Of a DNA stretch of 33,947 nucleotides, positions 1 through 7,684 are shown in pieces. The stretch covers positions 1 to 33,947 of the forward strand of contig CAYWZW010000059.1 in the NCBI GenBank assembly GCA_964462945.1, read 5' to 3'. This DNA comes from GCA-020343675 sp964462945 (GTDB lineage: Bacteria; Planctomycetota; Phycisphaerae; Sedimentisphaerales; Anaerobacaceae). The first letter of the stretch is position 1. Each line of letters opens with the position of its first letter. The translations under genes and the position numbers were made by a program. The notes under the pieces were generated by a model. That model saw only the letters and a list, made by a program, of their open reading frames with translations. It did not search any database and had not been told where the DNA came from.

Positions 1-399
1 GCGTAAAACTAAAGAGACTCTACCCAGTAATATAGGTGTTACAGACTACTAGGCCCGCATCAGTTGAATCCCTTCCCGCAACTGCTCGGCAGGAACAGCG
101 GCGCGCGAGGCGCGCCGGTTGTGCTGTCCATGCCTGTCTCAGTTAAGGTCGTTGACCCCTCCAAATCGGACCAGAGAGTTCGCACGCCGGGGGGCCCCTC
201 ACGGCAACGAGCCTAAAAGCGAAAGGGCGAAGGTGCCGCATCCCTGGCCCATTCGCTCATCCAAGAGGCACTCGCCAAGCAATTCCCCGATCATAAAAAA
301 AACTCTAAAAAAAGTTGACGCAGTGGGACGGCTGCAAGTATCATTGAGCGTGAAGCAGACCAGGAATCTTGTCATCGAGTTATTTTACAGGAGACACTT
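1..399. other. Intergenic region upstream of the barrel gene
   Basis: I see no convincing protein or RNA gene here; the open frames have no recognisable composition or ribosome-binding site. A GC-rich perfect hairpin lies at 100-116 (7-bp arms GGCGCGC/GCGCGCC, loop GAG). It has no T-run after it, so it is not a classical terminator. The A-rich stretch near 294-313 sits just upstream of the promoter described for the gene at 400. Confidence 0.6.
315..344 (+). promoter_or_regulatory. Sigma-70-like promoter for the outer-membrane protein gene
   Basis: A -35 box TTGACG (315-320) and a -10 box TATCAT (339-344) are separated by 18 bases. Runs of A directly upstream could act as an UP element. The predicted start lies near 351, giving a leader of about 50 bases that carries AGGAG at 389-393, seven bases... 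upstream of the ATG at 400. Confidence 0.5.
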
Positions 400-1197
400 A
401 TGAAAGCGAAAATCTTGCATTTGACCATCGCGTTTGTTGTGGCCGGTCTGTGCAGCCCGGCAGCTCTTGCCTTTGACCCGATGGGCCCTGCGACGGCCGG
501 ACAGAGAGGTCTCGGCCGGGCTGGCATCGGCGTCGAGCACTCATGGAGCAAAATGGATATTGAAGCCGACGAAATTTCCAGCCTGGACATCCTCACCGAC
601 ACGATAGAAAACAACGAGATCAAAAAGACGTATGTGAATCTCGGCTTGGGCACGAGCGACAACTCCGAGGTATTCCTGCGTTTAGGGGTAGGGGAGACCG
701 ACCCTGACAGGGGCGACAACACGGACAATATCGGCGGCTATATCGGAAAAAGCGACCAGTCCTTTCTTGTTGGCGGCGGCGCGAAGTTCACACTCTGCAA
801 GAAAGAGAATGTCCAATGGGGCCTGCTGGCTCAGATGAGCTGGACCAATCTTGACTTTGACCAGAAGAGCTACACCATCAACGGCCACAGTGCGACACTC
901 TCGACGGATGCCGAGCTCTTTGAAGTCCAGATTGCGGTCGGCCCGACGGTCGAGCTGTGGCAAGACCTTGCCGTTTATGGCGGTCCCTTCCTCCATTTCG
1001 TCGGCGGCGAATTCGAGCTGGACGGCACGATAGACGGGTCCGATTCAGAAATCACCTCGGACCTGGAGCAGGAGTCGATATTGGGCGGCTACGTCGGCCT
1101 CCAGCTTGATGTCGGCAAGAATGTGGGCTTGACTGCTGAGCTTCAAGGGACGGACGCGGGTTTTGCCGTCGCGGCATCGTTGAGCTACAAGTATTAG
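400..1197 (+). CDS. Outer-membrane beta-barrel-like protein
   Basis: Secreted protein of 265 residues, family not recognised. Residues 1-24 form a signal peptide with a Lys-rich start, a hydrophobic core and an AxA-type end before FDP. The rest alternates polar and hydrophobic residues and is rich in Gly, Asp and aromatics, as in outer-membrane strands. The chain ends in ...SLSYKY, and a terminal aromatic residue is typical of barrels recognised by the BAM machinery. The start is supported by AGGAG at 389-393 and a promoter at 315-344. It stands alone, facing the convergent gene at 1307-1768. A porin-like or structural surface role is inference; the substrate is unknown. Confidence 0.7.
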   Translation: MKAKILHLTIAFVVAGLCSPAALAFDPMGPATAGQRGLGRAGIGVEHSWSKMDIEADEISSLDILTDTIENNEIKKTYVNLGLGTSDNSEVFLRLGVGETDPDRGDNTDNIGGYIGKSDQSFLVGGGAKFTLCKKENVQWGLLAQMSWTNLDFDQKSYTINGHSATLSTDAELFEVQIAVGPTVELWQDLAVYGGPFLHFVGGEFELDGTIDGSDSEITSDLEQESILGGYVGLQLDVGKNVGLTAELQGTDAGFAVAASLSYKY

Positions 1198-1239
1198 CGC
1201 GTGTGGCTGTGTCGCGGAATCCGCAAAGAAGCCATCTCA

Positions 1240-1261
1240 CCCGGCGCGCATATTGGCCGGG
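1240..1261. terminator. Possible terminator between convergent genes
   Basis: A 6-bp perfect stem CCCGGC/GCCGGG with a 10-base loop lies between the convergent genes ending at 1197 and 1307. The following sequence has only a delayed T-run (TTTTT near 1273), so intrinsic termination is uncertain. Confidence 0.25.
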
Positions 1262-1306
1262 CGAGACTGCAATTTTTGTTCCGGTGAAGGTGAGTCCTGC
1301 GGGCGG

Positions 1307-1768
1307 TTACTCCTGGGTTCCCGGCTTTTTCTTACTGTCGGATTTTTGAGCTTCCGGGCGTTTGCCTTCGGCTTTAGACTTCTCGGCTGTGGCGGGCTTG
1401 TCTTCCTTCATCGCGCCGGACCTCTTCTTGAACTGCTCCTTCTTGGCCGCGATGATCTTGTCGATGGCCGCCACCGTCTTGGTCGCGTTCTCCTCGACGG
1501 CGATCTTGCGGACTTGCAGCCACGGGGCCAGCTCCTCGTCGAGTACCCTCTGGGTCAGGGCCAGCCGCTTCTGCTCGGGCGTCATCTCCTTAAACTGCTC
1601 TTTGAACTTCTTGTCCTGCTCGGAGACCTTCTTCTCAGCGCCTTTCTTCACTTCCTTGCCTGCCTCTTTGGGCGCTTCTTTGGCCTTGTCTGTTTCCTGG
1701 GCCAGGGCCCTGCCGCCGGCCATCAGAACAACCAAGGCCGCAACACTGCAAATCAATACCTTTTTCAT
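1307..1768 (-). CDS. Small secreted, highly charged protein
   Basis: A 153-residue protein of unknown family. It starts with a clear signal peptide (MKKVLICSVAALVVLMAG, cleavage near ALA-QE). The mature part is almost entirely Lys, Glu, Ala and Gln, predicted as long charged helices; it resembles periplasmic helical proteins, with a MTPEQKRLA segment near residue 62. The last 35 residues are a low-complexity Lys/Pro/Glu tail. AGGGG lies about ten bases before the ATG. The upstream region carries a promoter overlapping a perfect palindrome (1801-1821), so the gene may be controlled by a repressor. Function is unknown; a periplasmic chaperone-like or cation-binding role would be speculation. 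Confidence 0.65.
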   Translation of the reverse strand: MKKVLICSVAALVVLMAGGRALAQETDKAKEAPKEAGKEVKKGAEKKVSEQDKKFKEQFKEMTPEQKRLALTQRVLDEELAPWLQVRKIAVEENATKTVAAIDKIIAAKKEQFKKRSGAMKEDKPATAEKSKAEGKRPEAQKSDSKKKPGTQE

Positions 1769-1800
1769 TACAGATACCCCTAAATAAATCGTTTACAAAC

Positions 1801-1846
1801 TGATCCACGCGCTGTGGATCATAACATTTTTGAACGTCTTTGCCAG
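1801..1846 (-). promoter_or_regulatory. Promoter with overlapping palindromic operator candidate
   Basis: On the minus strand, CTGGCA (1846-1841) and TATGAT (1823-1818) are separated by 17 bases and point at the gene starting at 1768. A perfect inverted repeat, TGATCCAC / GTGGATCA with a 5-base centre (1801-1821), overlaps the -10 box and the transcription start. That is the usual position of a repressor site. The protein that binds it is not known. Confidence 0.4.
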
Positions 1847-1949
1847 ATGTTGGACAGGCATGGACCATTGCCGAAATCCAAACGGCCATGTAGATATTCT
1901 ATGCGGCCCTAACCATTTGTCAATGGGTCAATTAAAGCAATTTAGCAGA

Positions 1950-1973
1950 GCCCGTCCACCCGGCGGGCTTTTT
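1950..1973 (+). terminator. Hairpin plus T-run upstream of the lipoprotein gene
   Basis: GCCCG (1950-1954) pairs with CGGGC (1964-1968) and is followed directly by TTTTT (1969-1973). No plus-strand gene is visible between 1198 and 1950, so it would end either a short unannotated transcript or read-through from upstream. The rest of the 385-base gap 1769-2153 holds only the two promoters listed. Confidence 0.4.
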
Positions 1974-2085
1974 ATCCCCGGATTTAGTATCCGCGTAAAC
2001 GGCTCAGCACGCCGTTTTGCACTGCAAGCACTCTTTCTATATACGGCTCTCGGCACCCCAAAGTTCATTGCATTGAACTTTTTCG

Positions 2086-2114
2086 TTGGCGGAGTTCCTG
2101 CAATTGGGTATAAT
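2086..2114 (+). promoter_or_regulatory. Promoter of the coiled-coil lipoprotein gene
   Basis: TTGGCG (2086-2091), 17 bases, then a perfect TATAAT (2109-2114). The start is expected near 2121, leaving a leader of about 33 bases that contains AAGGAG at 2141-2146. Confidence 0.6.
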
Positions 2115-2153
2115 CTTGCAGAAGCCTTTAATAAAAAGAAAAGGAGCGAAATA

Positions 2154-2951
2154 ATGAGTAAGATTCTGATTTTTTCATCCGTGATCGCATTAGGTTTTTC
2201 GCTGGCCCTGACGGGCTGCGCCAAGCAAAAAGCCGAATTGGATCGCGCTAAGGCCGAGCTGGCAAGCACCAAAGCGGCTTTGGAGAAAGCCCGGAGTGAA
2301 CAAGGCGACCACAAAGCCAAACTGGACGCCGTCGCACAAGCCCGCGACGGGCTGGCCAAGCAGGTTGACGATCTGACCACCGCTCGCGACCGTCTGCAGC
2401 AGACGCTCACTGAAGTCGCCGGCTCGCGTGACAAGCAGAAGGAGGAGCTCGCCGAGATGACGGGCGAGCGCGACCGGTTGCAACAGCAGGCCAGCGGACT
2501 GAGCGCCGCACGCGATCCATTGCAGAAGCAGGTCGAGGAACTCACGGCGTCTCGTGATGCGGCTGCCGCCGAGGCCAAGAAGGCCCAGAAACGGATCGAC
2601 GAGCTGACCGCTCAGTTGCAGGCCGAGACCGGGAAGGTTCACGATCTGCAGGAACAATTCGCTGCGGTTACCCAGGCTAAAGAGGGTATAGAGACGGCGA
2701 AGATTGAGGCCATCGAGAGTCCTACCATCCACAGTTTTACAACGACGCAGCCGCGGATAAGCCGGGGACAAAATTCGACTCTGAGCTGGCGGATCTCAAA
2801 TGCGGATCGCGTTCGCATCGAGCCGGACATCGGCACCGTCGGCACGTTAGGCTCACGGACGATTGCTCCATCGAAGACGACGACATACACCTTGATTGCA
2901 ACCAATAAAGCCGGCGAAAGCAGAGTGACGCGACGGATCGAGATCCTCTGA
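2154..2951 (+). CDS. Coiled-coil lipoprotein with C-terminal Ig-like domain
   Basis: A 265-residue lipoprotein. The signal peptide ends in the lipobox LTGC with Cys22 as the lipidation site. Residues 23-190 are an Ala/Glu/Lys/Gln coiled coil; within it residues 63-132 are five exact-length 14-residue repeats, each beginning with x-R-D and keeping hydrophobic residues in heptad positions. Residues about 190-265 look like a small beta domain (GQNSTLSWRISNADRVRIEP ... TTTYTLIATNKAG), as in Ig-like domains of bacterial surface lipoproteins. The ATG at 2154 is chosen over longer frames because it has AAGGAG eight bases before it, a consensus promoter upstream, and starts exactly at the signal peptide. 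A spacer or tether between membrane and cell wall is likely but inferred. Confidence 0.8.
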   Translation: MSKILIFSSVIALGFSLALTGCAKQKAELDRAKAELASTKAALEKARSEQGDHKAKLDAVAQARDGLAKQVDDLTTARDRLQQTLTEVAGSRDKQKEELAEMTGERDRLQQQASGLSAARDPLQKQVEELTASRDAAAAEAKKAQKRIDELTAQLQAETGKVHDLQEQFAAVTQAKEGIETAKIEAIESPTIHSFTTTQPRISRGQNSTLSWRISNADRVRIEPDIGTVGTLGSRTIAPSKTTTYTLIATNKAGESRVTRRIEIL

Positions 2952-3169
2952 GCATCGCGGCGCTTTTTGCGCTCGGCACGACAGCTCAATGATAACGGGC
3001 TGGCAAATCCAGCGCGGCACACATGAAGCGGGGTGACTCTACCTTATATTTGCTTCGGCTCTTCTGGATTTAACGCCTCCTGCCAATGGCATGTGGTTAC
3101 ATTCTGCGGCTATCGCCAAGGAGGATAAAGCTCGAAAGGGCAGCACATAAAAAGGCTTACTTGTTGCAT

Positions 3170-3769
3170 TCATGGCATGCTCATCATCGCTCCGAGCGCC
3201 AGCGCTTCTCCTATGGCTCTGGCGATACCGTAATGAGACACCGCAAAGATCGCTGCGAAAACAAGGATCGTCAGCACCTGGCCCCAAATGCGAAGCCTTC
3301 GATTTTCGCTTTTTCTTATCGCCCACAAGGCCAGTCCCATCAACAGTAGAAACAGCACCCAGAACAATCCTACGATTAACGACAACTCGCTTGAATCAAA
3401 CCCGATGCCGCAAAGTGCAACTGACATGCAAAAGATTACATCTGAAATCCTCCAACCCCAGAAAAGCGGCATGACGACACTGGAGGCAACGAGCATACAC
3501 ACGGCAGATACGTAGGCGTGAAAGAGGGCTTTGCCGAAATTGTTCCTGATCTGCGATTGAAAACCAATGACAAGGCTGAGGACCAGCGAAAGCAAGAACG
3601 ACAGGCAGAGGTACTCTCCAAGAGTACGCAGGGGATTGTGTCAGCCGGGCGCCTCTTGAAGCACAAGGCCCGTGATTCCAATCAGAATTGAAATCCCAAA
3701 CAGAATCCAGCTTGCTTTTCTGCCTGACAGCCAGACTTGTCTTCTTGTTGGATTCGCGTGCAATTCCAT
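3170..3769 (-). pseudogene. Small membrane protein gene interrupted by one in-frame TGA
   Basis: From ATG at 3769 the minus strand reads 42 codons (Lys/Arg-rich start, then a membrane segment near WILFGISILIGITGLVL) to TGA at 3643-3641. The same frame then continues without further stops for 157 codons to the stop at 3170. The downstream part holds four or five membrane segments, a glycine/alanine-rich end and no known motif. An in-frame stop lies just before the ATG, so 3769 is the only ATG for the upstream part. The frame could be a gene broken by a nonsense change, a sequencing error, a downstream TTG start at 3595 (poorly supported), or a read-through/selenocysteine case (see finding). 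Function is unknown. Confidence 0.5.
3611..3627 (-). other. Perfect hairpin just after the in-frame TGA
   Basis: On the minus strand GTACTCT and AGAGTAC form a perfect 7-bp stem with loop TGG. The stem begins 13 bases, and the loop 20 bases, after the in-frame TGA (3643-3641). There is no T-run, so it is not a terminator. Confidence 0.5.
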
Positions 3770-3880
3770 AACCTAAAGATACCCCGCTTTTCGAGGTGCG
3801 CCAACAGCTTGTAGTTGATTTTCTTGAAGATGAAGAAGAAATAAAGTCGATAACAAATGAAGGTTACCAAGAGGTGCAAA

Positions 3881-4396
3881 ATGAAAACCGCTTCCCGGCC
3901 GATTCTTCAATTCGGGTTGATTCTTACGAGCGTGGCTTTAGTCATCCTGATTGTCAACAATTCCGCGTACAAGCGCCAGCTCGAGCGATTCCAAGCAGAG
4001 AACATAAAACTCGCCGAGCAGCTTGAGCAGGCCGACAAGGAACCGGCCAGCAGAACGGAGACTTCCAAAGAGTCCGGTGACGCCCGCCCAAGCGGACCGG
4101 CCGCTGCAATCGAGCTTTTTAGCTGGGACATTCAGGCGATGAAAAAGAGGGGCCTGAAAGACCCGGTGGCGGACATCATTGCAGACCTGAAACAGCACCG
4201 GGAGCTGATCCCGCACAAGGGGATTCTGGGTGGGACGATGAACTTCTACGACGACAGCAAGATCTGGGTCCTGACGAAAAAGTGGGTGCTCGCCTACTTC
4301 GAGGATGGGCATATTGCCGGCTACCTCCTGCTCGAATACGAAGTCACGGAAGGCGGCAAGATCAATTGGAAGACCGTCGCTTCGTATATGGCCTGA
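3881..4396 (+). CDS. Membrane-anchored protein of unknown function
   Basis: A 171-residue protein. A single N-terminal membrane segment (about residues 9-26, PILQFGLILTSVALVILIV) is followed by a short coiled coil (RQLERFQAENIKLAEQLEQ), a low-complexity Ser/Glu/Pro linker, and a globular end of about 95 residues beginning near IELFSWDIQAMKKRG. I do not recognise the domain. The start at 3881 is preferred over an ATG at 3857 because GAGGTG sits at 3871-3876. Topology suggests a periplasmic or cell-surface C-terminus. It has no co-directional close neighbour. Confidence 0.6.
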   Translation: MKTASRPILQFGLILTSVALVILIVNNSAYKRQLERFQAENIKLAEQLEQADKEPASRTETSKESGDARPSGPAAAIELFSWDIQAMKKRGLKDPVADIIADLKQHRELIPHKGILGGTMNFYDDSKIWVLTKKWVLAYFEDGHIAGYLLLEYEVTEGGKINWKTVASYMA

Positions 4397-4456
4397 ACAC
4401 CGGTTCGCTCTGCCAACACCACCCGACCGACGATCGCCAGCGCCAAACACGCCATG

Positions 4457-4487
4457 AAAAAAGGCCGTAAGCGCTACGCTTAGGGCC
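4457..4487 (-). terminator. Rho-independent terminator on the minus strand
   Basis: An 11-base arm pair (4463-4473 with 4477-4487, one mismatch, loop CTA) is followed on the minus strand by six T (4462-4457). This is a textbook intrinsic terminator. Yet no clear minus-strand gene precedes it except the small candidate at 4537-4710. The remainder of the long gap 4397-5124 shows no other gene I can support. Confidence 0.7.
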
Positions 4488-4536
4488 CATTGGTTCATAA
4501 TGTTCGTGTGTTTAGAGTAAGAGATTTTCGAAAAGG

Positions 4537-4710
4537 TCAGGCCCTCAGAGGCGGGGGCCGGATGCGAATCGGAGCATGAAGCTCTTCGAATAAACAGATG
4601 TGCTCGATCGGCCCGCGTGCAGACACAACTATAGATTCCTCCGTCCGCCCCCAGGCCGATGCGACAAAAATCAACCACATCGTTGCGATGGCATGTTCAC
4701 ATATTATCAT
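4537..4710 (-). CDS. Candidate small secreted protein (57 aa)
   Basis: An open frame of 57 codons with ATG at 4710 and a GGGGG stretch about eight bases before it. Residues 8-20 (ATMWLIFVASAWG) could be the core of a signal peptide and are followed by a charged, proline-ended tail. The main support is position: it ends about 50 bases before the strong minus-strand terminator at 4457-4487. No promoter is clear and the frame could be accidental; a non-coding RNA ending at the same terminator is an equal alternative. Confidence 0.25.
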   Translation of the reverse strand: MIICEHAIATMWLIFVASAWGRTEESIVVSARGPIEHICLFEELHAPIRIRPPPLRA

Positions 4711-5124
4711 AATTCAGCCCCCGAATACATTTAAGTGTATCGGCTCACGCTCAGTTTTTTCCTTAATCGAATCGGCGCTTTATGGGCTTGTTTTGGAACC
4801 GGAAAAAGGATTGCCCGCCCTCGCCAAAAGGCTGATATAAACATTCAAGAAACGGCGCGTCGATAAGACCGGCGCCCGGCTCTTCTGACGCGGTGCGGAA
4901 CCTCAGTTTTCAATACTGATATGCCGCCTTTTCAAAGACGCGCCGATACGTTCTTACGCGGCCCGCGAATTCTCATTGACTGCACTGGGTTCTTGGGCTA
5001 CCCTTCGGCGGTGAGCTCAGGGCCGAACCGCATTCTGCTGGCTTCACCAGGACGGCAGGACAGGCTTTTGCGGCCGGACTCGTGCTCAGAGGATACGACC
5101 AGGCGGGAACGCGAGGCAGCGAAA

Positions 5125-6345
5125 ATGAATACGCTCGACGTCGCAGAGGAACACCGAATAATGATGCCGGCAGAATCGGCAGGAAAGCCCCAACGCCGGC
5201 ACGAGCTCGACTGGCTCCGAGTGCTGGTCATTCTCAGCCTGGTCCCCTGGCACGCAGCGTGGCTGATGGCGTTTGTGCCGGGCTTCTCGCGGGTCGCTGA
5301 TGAAGGGCTCGGGCTGGCCGTCCTGCGATATTACACGGGTTTTTCCCTTCGCTGGCAGATTCCGCTGCTGTTTTTCATCGCCGGAGCCAGTGCACGCCTT
5401 TCGCTGAGCGTCCGCTCACCGGGCGCCTTTGTCCGTGAACGGGCCGGCCGGCTGTTTGTACCGCTGATGTTTTTCATGCTGGTCTGTTATCCGGTGCTGC
5501 TGTACTTCTGGCCCGGCGTCTGCGACCCTAAGAGCCTCTGGGACTACCTCGCTCGCTTCTGGCCTCACTGTCTATCGACAATGCACTACAGCCGTATGCC
5601 CGGACGAGCGCCAATGCCCGGATGGGCCCATTTATGGTTCGTTGCCTATCTGCTGCTCTTCTCGCTGATGAGCCTGCCGCTATTGATCTGGCTGAGCCGG
5701 CAGAGTCAGAGCGGCCGGACCGGCAGATACATCGACTTTCTCACGAAGCCGGGCGCGATTCTGCTGCCGGCCGTACCGTTGATGCTCATCAACGCCGCCC
5801 TGGGACCCAAATGGCCGATGGCAGAGCTGAACCTGTACGACGACTGGACCTATTTCTGTTATGATCTGGCGGTCTTTCTATATGGCTACGTCGTCTGTCT
5901 GCACGGCAAGCTCTGGCAGGCGGTCGATCGCCACCTGCGAATCTCGCTGCCGGCGGCGATTGTCTGCACGGCCTTCATCCTTTTCATGCGTTTCGAGGCG
6001 CCGGCGTTTTCGCGCCCCGCCTACACGCCGCGATACGTGCTGTATTCGGTCTTGCTGGGCCTGCACACGTGGTGCTGGATTCTGGCGCTGCTAACTTTGG
6101 CCAGGCGGTTTCTGTCCCGTACGAACCGCTTCTTGAAATACTTCAGCCGGGCGTCCTATCCATTCTACATCCTCCACTTTCTTGTGATGGTTATCATCGG
6201 CTGGTATGTGGTGCAATGGCATTTGGGGGTAGCGGCTGAGTTTGTGGCGCTCAGCGTCCTGACGTTTGTGGCAACGCTCGGAAGCTGCGAGCTGTTAGTG
6301 AAAAGAACAAAGGTCACCCGGTTTCTATTCGGTATGAAAGCATAA
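5125..6345 (+). CDS. Integral-membrane acyltransferase (acyltransferase 3 / OpgC-like)
   Basis: A 406-residue multi-pass membrane protein of the acyltransferase-3 superfamily, which transfers acyl groups (acetyl or succinyl) to glycans or lipids on the outer face of the inner membrane. Family marks are the opening RRHELDWLRVLVILSLVPWH, with the conserved Arg and His of the first membrane segment, the pair IPLLFFIAGAS and FVRERAGRLFVPL, and the segment HLWFVAYLLLFSL typical of OpgC/MdoC-like proteins. About ten hydrophobic segments are visible. Start at 5125 is chosen because GAGG lies at 5112-5115; longer frames add about 68 residues of non-membrane, Arg-rich sequence. The acceptor substrate cannot be told. 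The next gene follows 35 bases downstream. Confidence 0.85.
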   Translation: MNTLDVAEEHRIMMPAESAGKPQRRHELDWLRVLVILSLVPWHAAWLMAFVPGFSRVADEGLGLAVLRYYTGFSLRWQIPLLFFIAGASARLSLSVRSPGAFVRERAGRLFVPLMFFMLVCYPVLLYFWPGVCDPKSLWDYLARFWPHCLSTMHYSRMPGRAPMPGWAHLWFVAYLLLFSLMSLPLLIWLSRQSQSGRTGRYIDFLTKPGAILLPAVPLMLINAALGPKWPMAELNLYDDWTYFCYDLAVFLYGYVVCLHGKLWQAVDRHLRISLPAAIVCTAFILFMRFEAPAFSRPAYTPRYVLYSVLLGLHTWCWILALLTLARRFLSRTNRFLKYFSRASYPFYILHFLVMVIIGWYVVQWHLGVAAEFVALSVLTFVATLGSCELLVKRTKVTRFLFGMKA

Positions 6346-6380
6346 CTATCGCAAAAGTGGAAATATGAAAGGGTGGAACA

Positions 6381-7229
6381 ATGTGTGAGTTTTGCACCGA
6401 GCACGGTGAAGGAAAGAAGTGGTATCTTCAAATGAAGAACTACAGCAAGGAATTGCTGCACGAGGAACTCTCCGCTTCACAGAAGGACACGGCCGGAGTC
6501 GCAAATCGGTACGAGTGGGCCAATCTCTTTTGGCAGAACTTCGTAATGCCAGCGATCACCGGGGTGCCCAGCGTGCCGCCGGATAAGCTGTTTGCGAGCA
6601 CTACGATGGAAGGCCGGCAAGTCGAGCATTTCGGCCAGGTGCTCCCCATCGAAGACGTTGAGCGAGTCATTGATATGGTGGACTCTATCACGAGAATGCC
6701 CTGCGGATGCCGGTTCCTGACGACGGGCAAGACCGACAAACGATACTGCTTTGGCCTCGGATTGGATAGGTGGGACATCCTGGGTAAGTTCCCCGATGCC
6801 GCCTCCTCTCTGGAGGTGCTCGACAAAGAGGAGGCCAAGAAAGTCTTTCGCCAATACGACAAAGAGGGCCTGATGCACAGTATCTGGACGGGTGTCACAC
6901 CCTATGTGGTAGGCTTATGCAATTGCGACCGAGACTGCGGGGCCTATAGGAAATACATCGAGATGCGAGGCGCTCCCATGTTCTTCCGGGCCGAGTACAT
7001 CTGTCGGATCGACCTGGACCTGTGCACCGGCTGTAAGTCCTGCATCAAGCAGTGTCAATTCGGGGCGGAGTTCTACTCATCCGCCCTCGGCAAGGTCTAT
7101 ATCGACCCGACCCGATGTTTCGGGTGTGGCGTCTGCAGGGCGGCGTGCCCCAAAGATGCCATCAGTCTGGTGCCAAGACAGCAAAGTCCCGAAGCGGCCG
7201 AGATATGGCTGAAAGATGTGGCAAAATAA
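6381..7229 (+). CDS. Cysteine-rich 4Fe-4S ferredoxin-type protein
   Basis: A 282-residue probably cytoplasmic protein with a C-terminal two-cluster ferredoxin domain: CTGCKSCIKQC (about residues 218-228) and CFGCGVCRAACP (about 246-257), each able to hold a [4Fe-4S] cluster. Outside this domain are additional conserved-looking Cys groups: CEFC at residues 2-5, PCGC near 110, a Cys near 122 and CNCDRDC near 180, which could bind a further cluster or metal. The family is known in anaerobes, where it is thought to pass electrons, but the partner is not identifiable. AAAGGG lies about six bases before the ATG. It may be co-transcribed with the acyltransferase 35 bases upstream, although a functional link is not obvious. 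Confidence 0.8.
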   Translation: MCEFCTEHGEGKKWYLQMKNYSKELLHEELSASQKDTAGVANRYEWANLFWQNFVMPAITGVPSVPPDKLFASTTMEGRQVEHFGQVLPIEDVERVIDMVDSITRMPCGCRFLTTGKTDKRYCFGLGLDRWDILGKFPDAASSLEVLDKEEAKKVFRQYDKEGLMHSIWTGVTPYVVGLCNCDRDCGAYRKYIEMRGAPMFFRAEYICRIDLDLCTGCKSCIKQCQFGAEFYSSALGKVYIDPTRCFGCGVCRAACPKDAISLVPRQQSPEAAEIWLKDVAK

Positions 7230-7684
7230 CAAGCAGAAATTCCGCTGGCCAGTTACATTACCGGCTTATACAAGCATAGTGGTCATAGAAAGAACGCTGT
7301 TGATGCCGTGATCCTATTGGGTATTTATTGTCTTGATTCTCTACTTGCATGATTCCGGCTTCAGAGCCTGCCGATGAGAAAGCACAGCAATACGGTTGCC
7401 GACATCCGACCGTGGCAATAATCGACAACCGGGCCTTTCTGTTCTACCACGTTGAGCCGTGGCGTCCGTATCCGTCGCCGGGGCCGGAGAAACGAACTAT
7501 ACAGCGGAAGCAATCATTCCTGCAGGTAGCCGAGCTAAGGATGAAAGACGGCTGGCTCACATGCAATCGCAACACTCCTGTTATCCCGTCTTAATAATCA
7601 GCCTCGGCTATATCAGCCGGGTCGCGGTAGAAGGAAGCTGTCACAAGACAGGGCAGAGGGCAAACATGGGCCTCTGTGAAATCG
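7230..7684. other. Gap of about 455 bases without a recognised gene
   Basis: Only short frames without ribosome-binding sites are present. A weak hairpin (CGGCT/AGCCG) lies near 7605-7620 in the 3' flank of the minus-strand ispA, without a T-run. I see nothing else. Confidence 0.5.

Noticed and set aside
100..116. GC-rich hairpin as terminator
   Set aside because: Perfect stem but no T-run and no upstream gene inside the window to terminate.
3938..4678. Long minus-strand frame of 246 codons
   Set aside because: It is antisense to the gene at 3881-4396, runs through the terminator hairpin, and has no domain or ribosome-binding site.
4921..5124. Longer start for the acyltransferase gene
   Set aside because: The added residues are Arg/Pro-rich, not membrane-like, and the ATG at 5125 has a GAGG ribosome-binding site.
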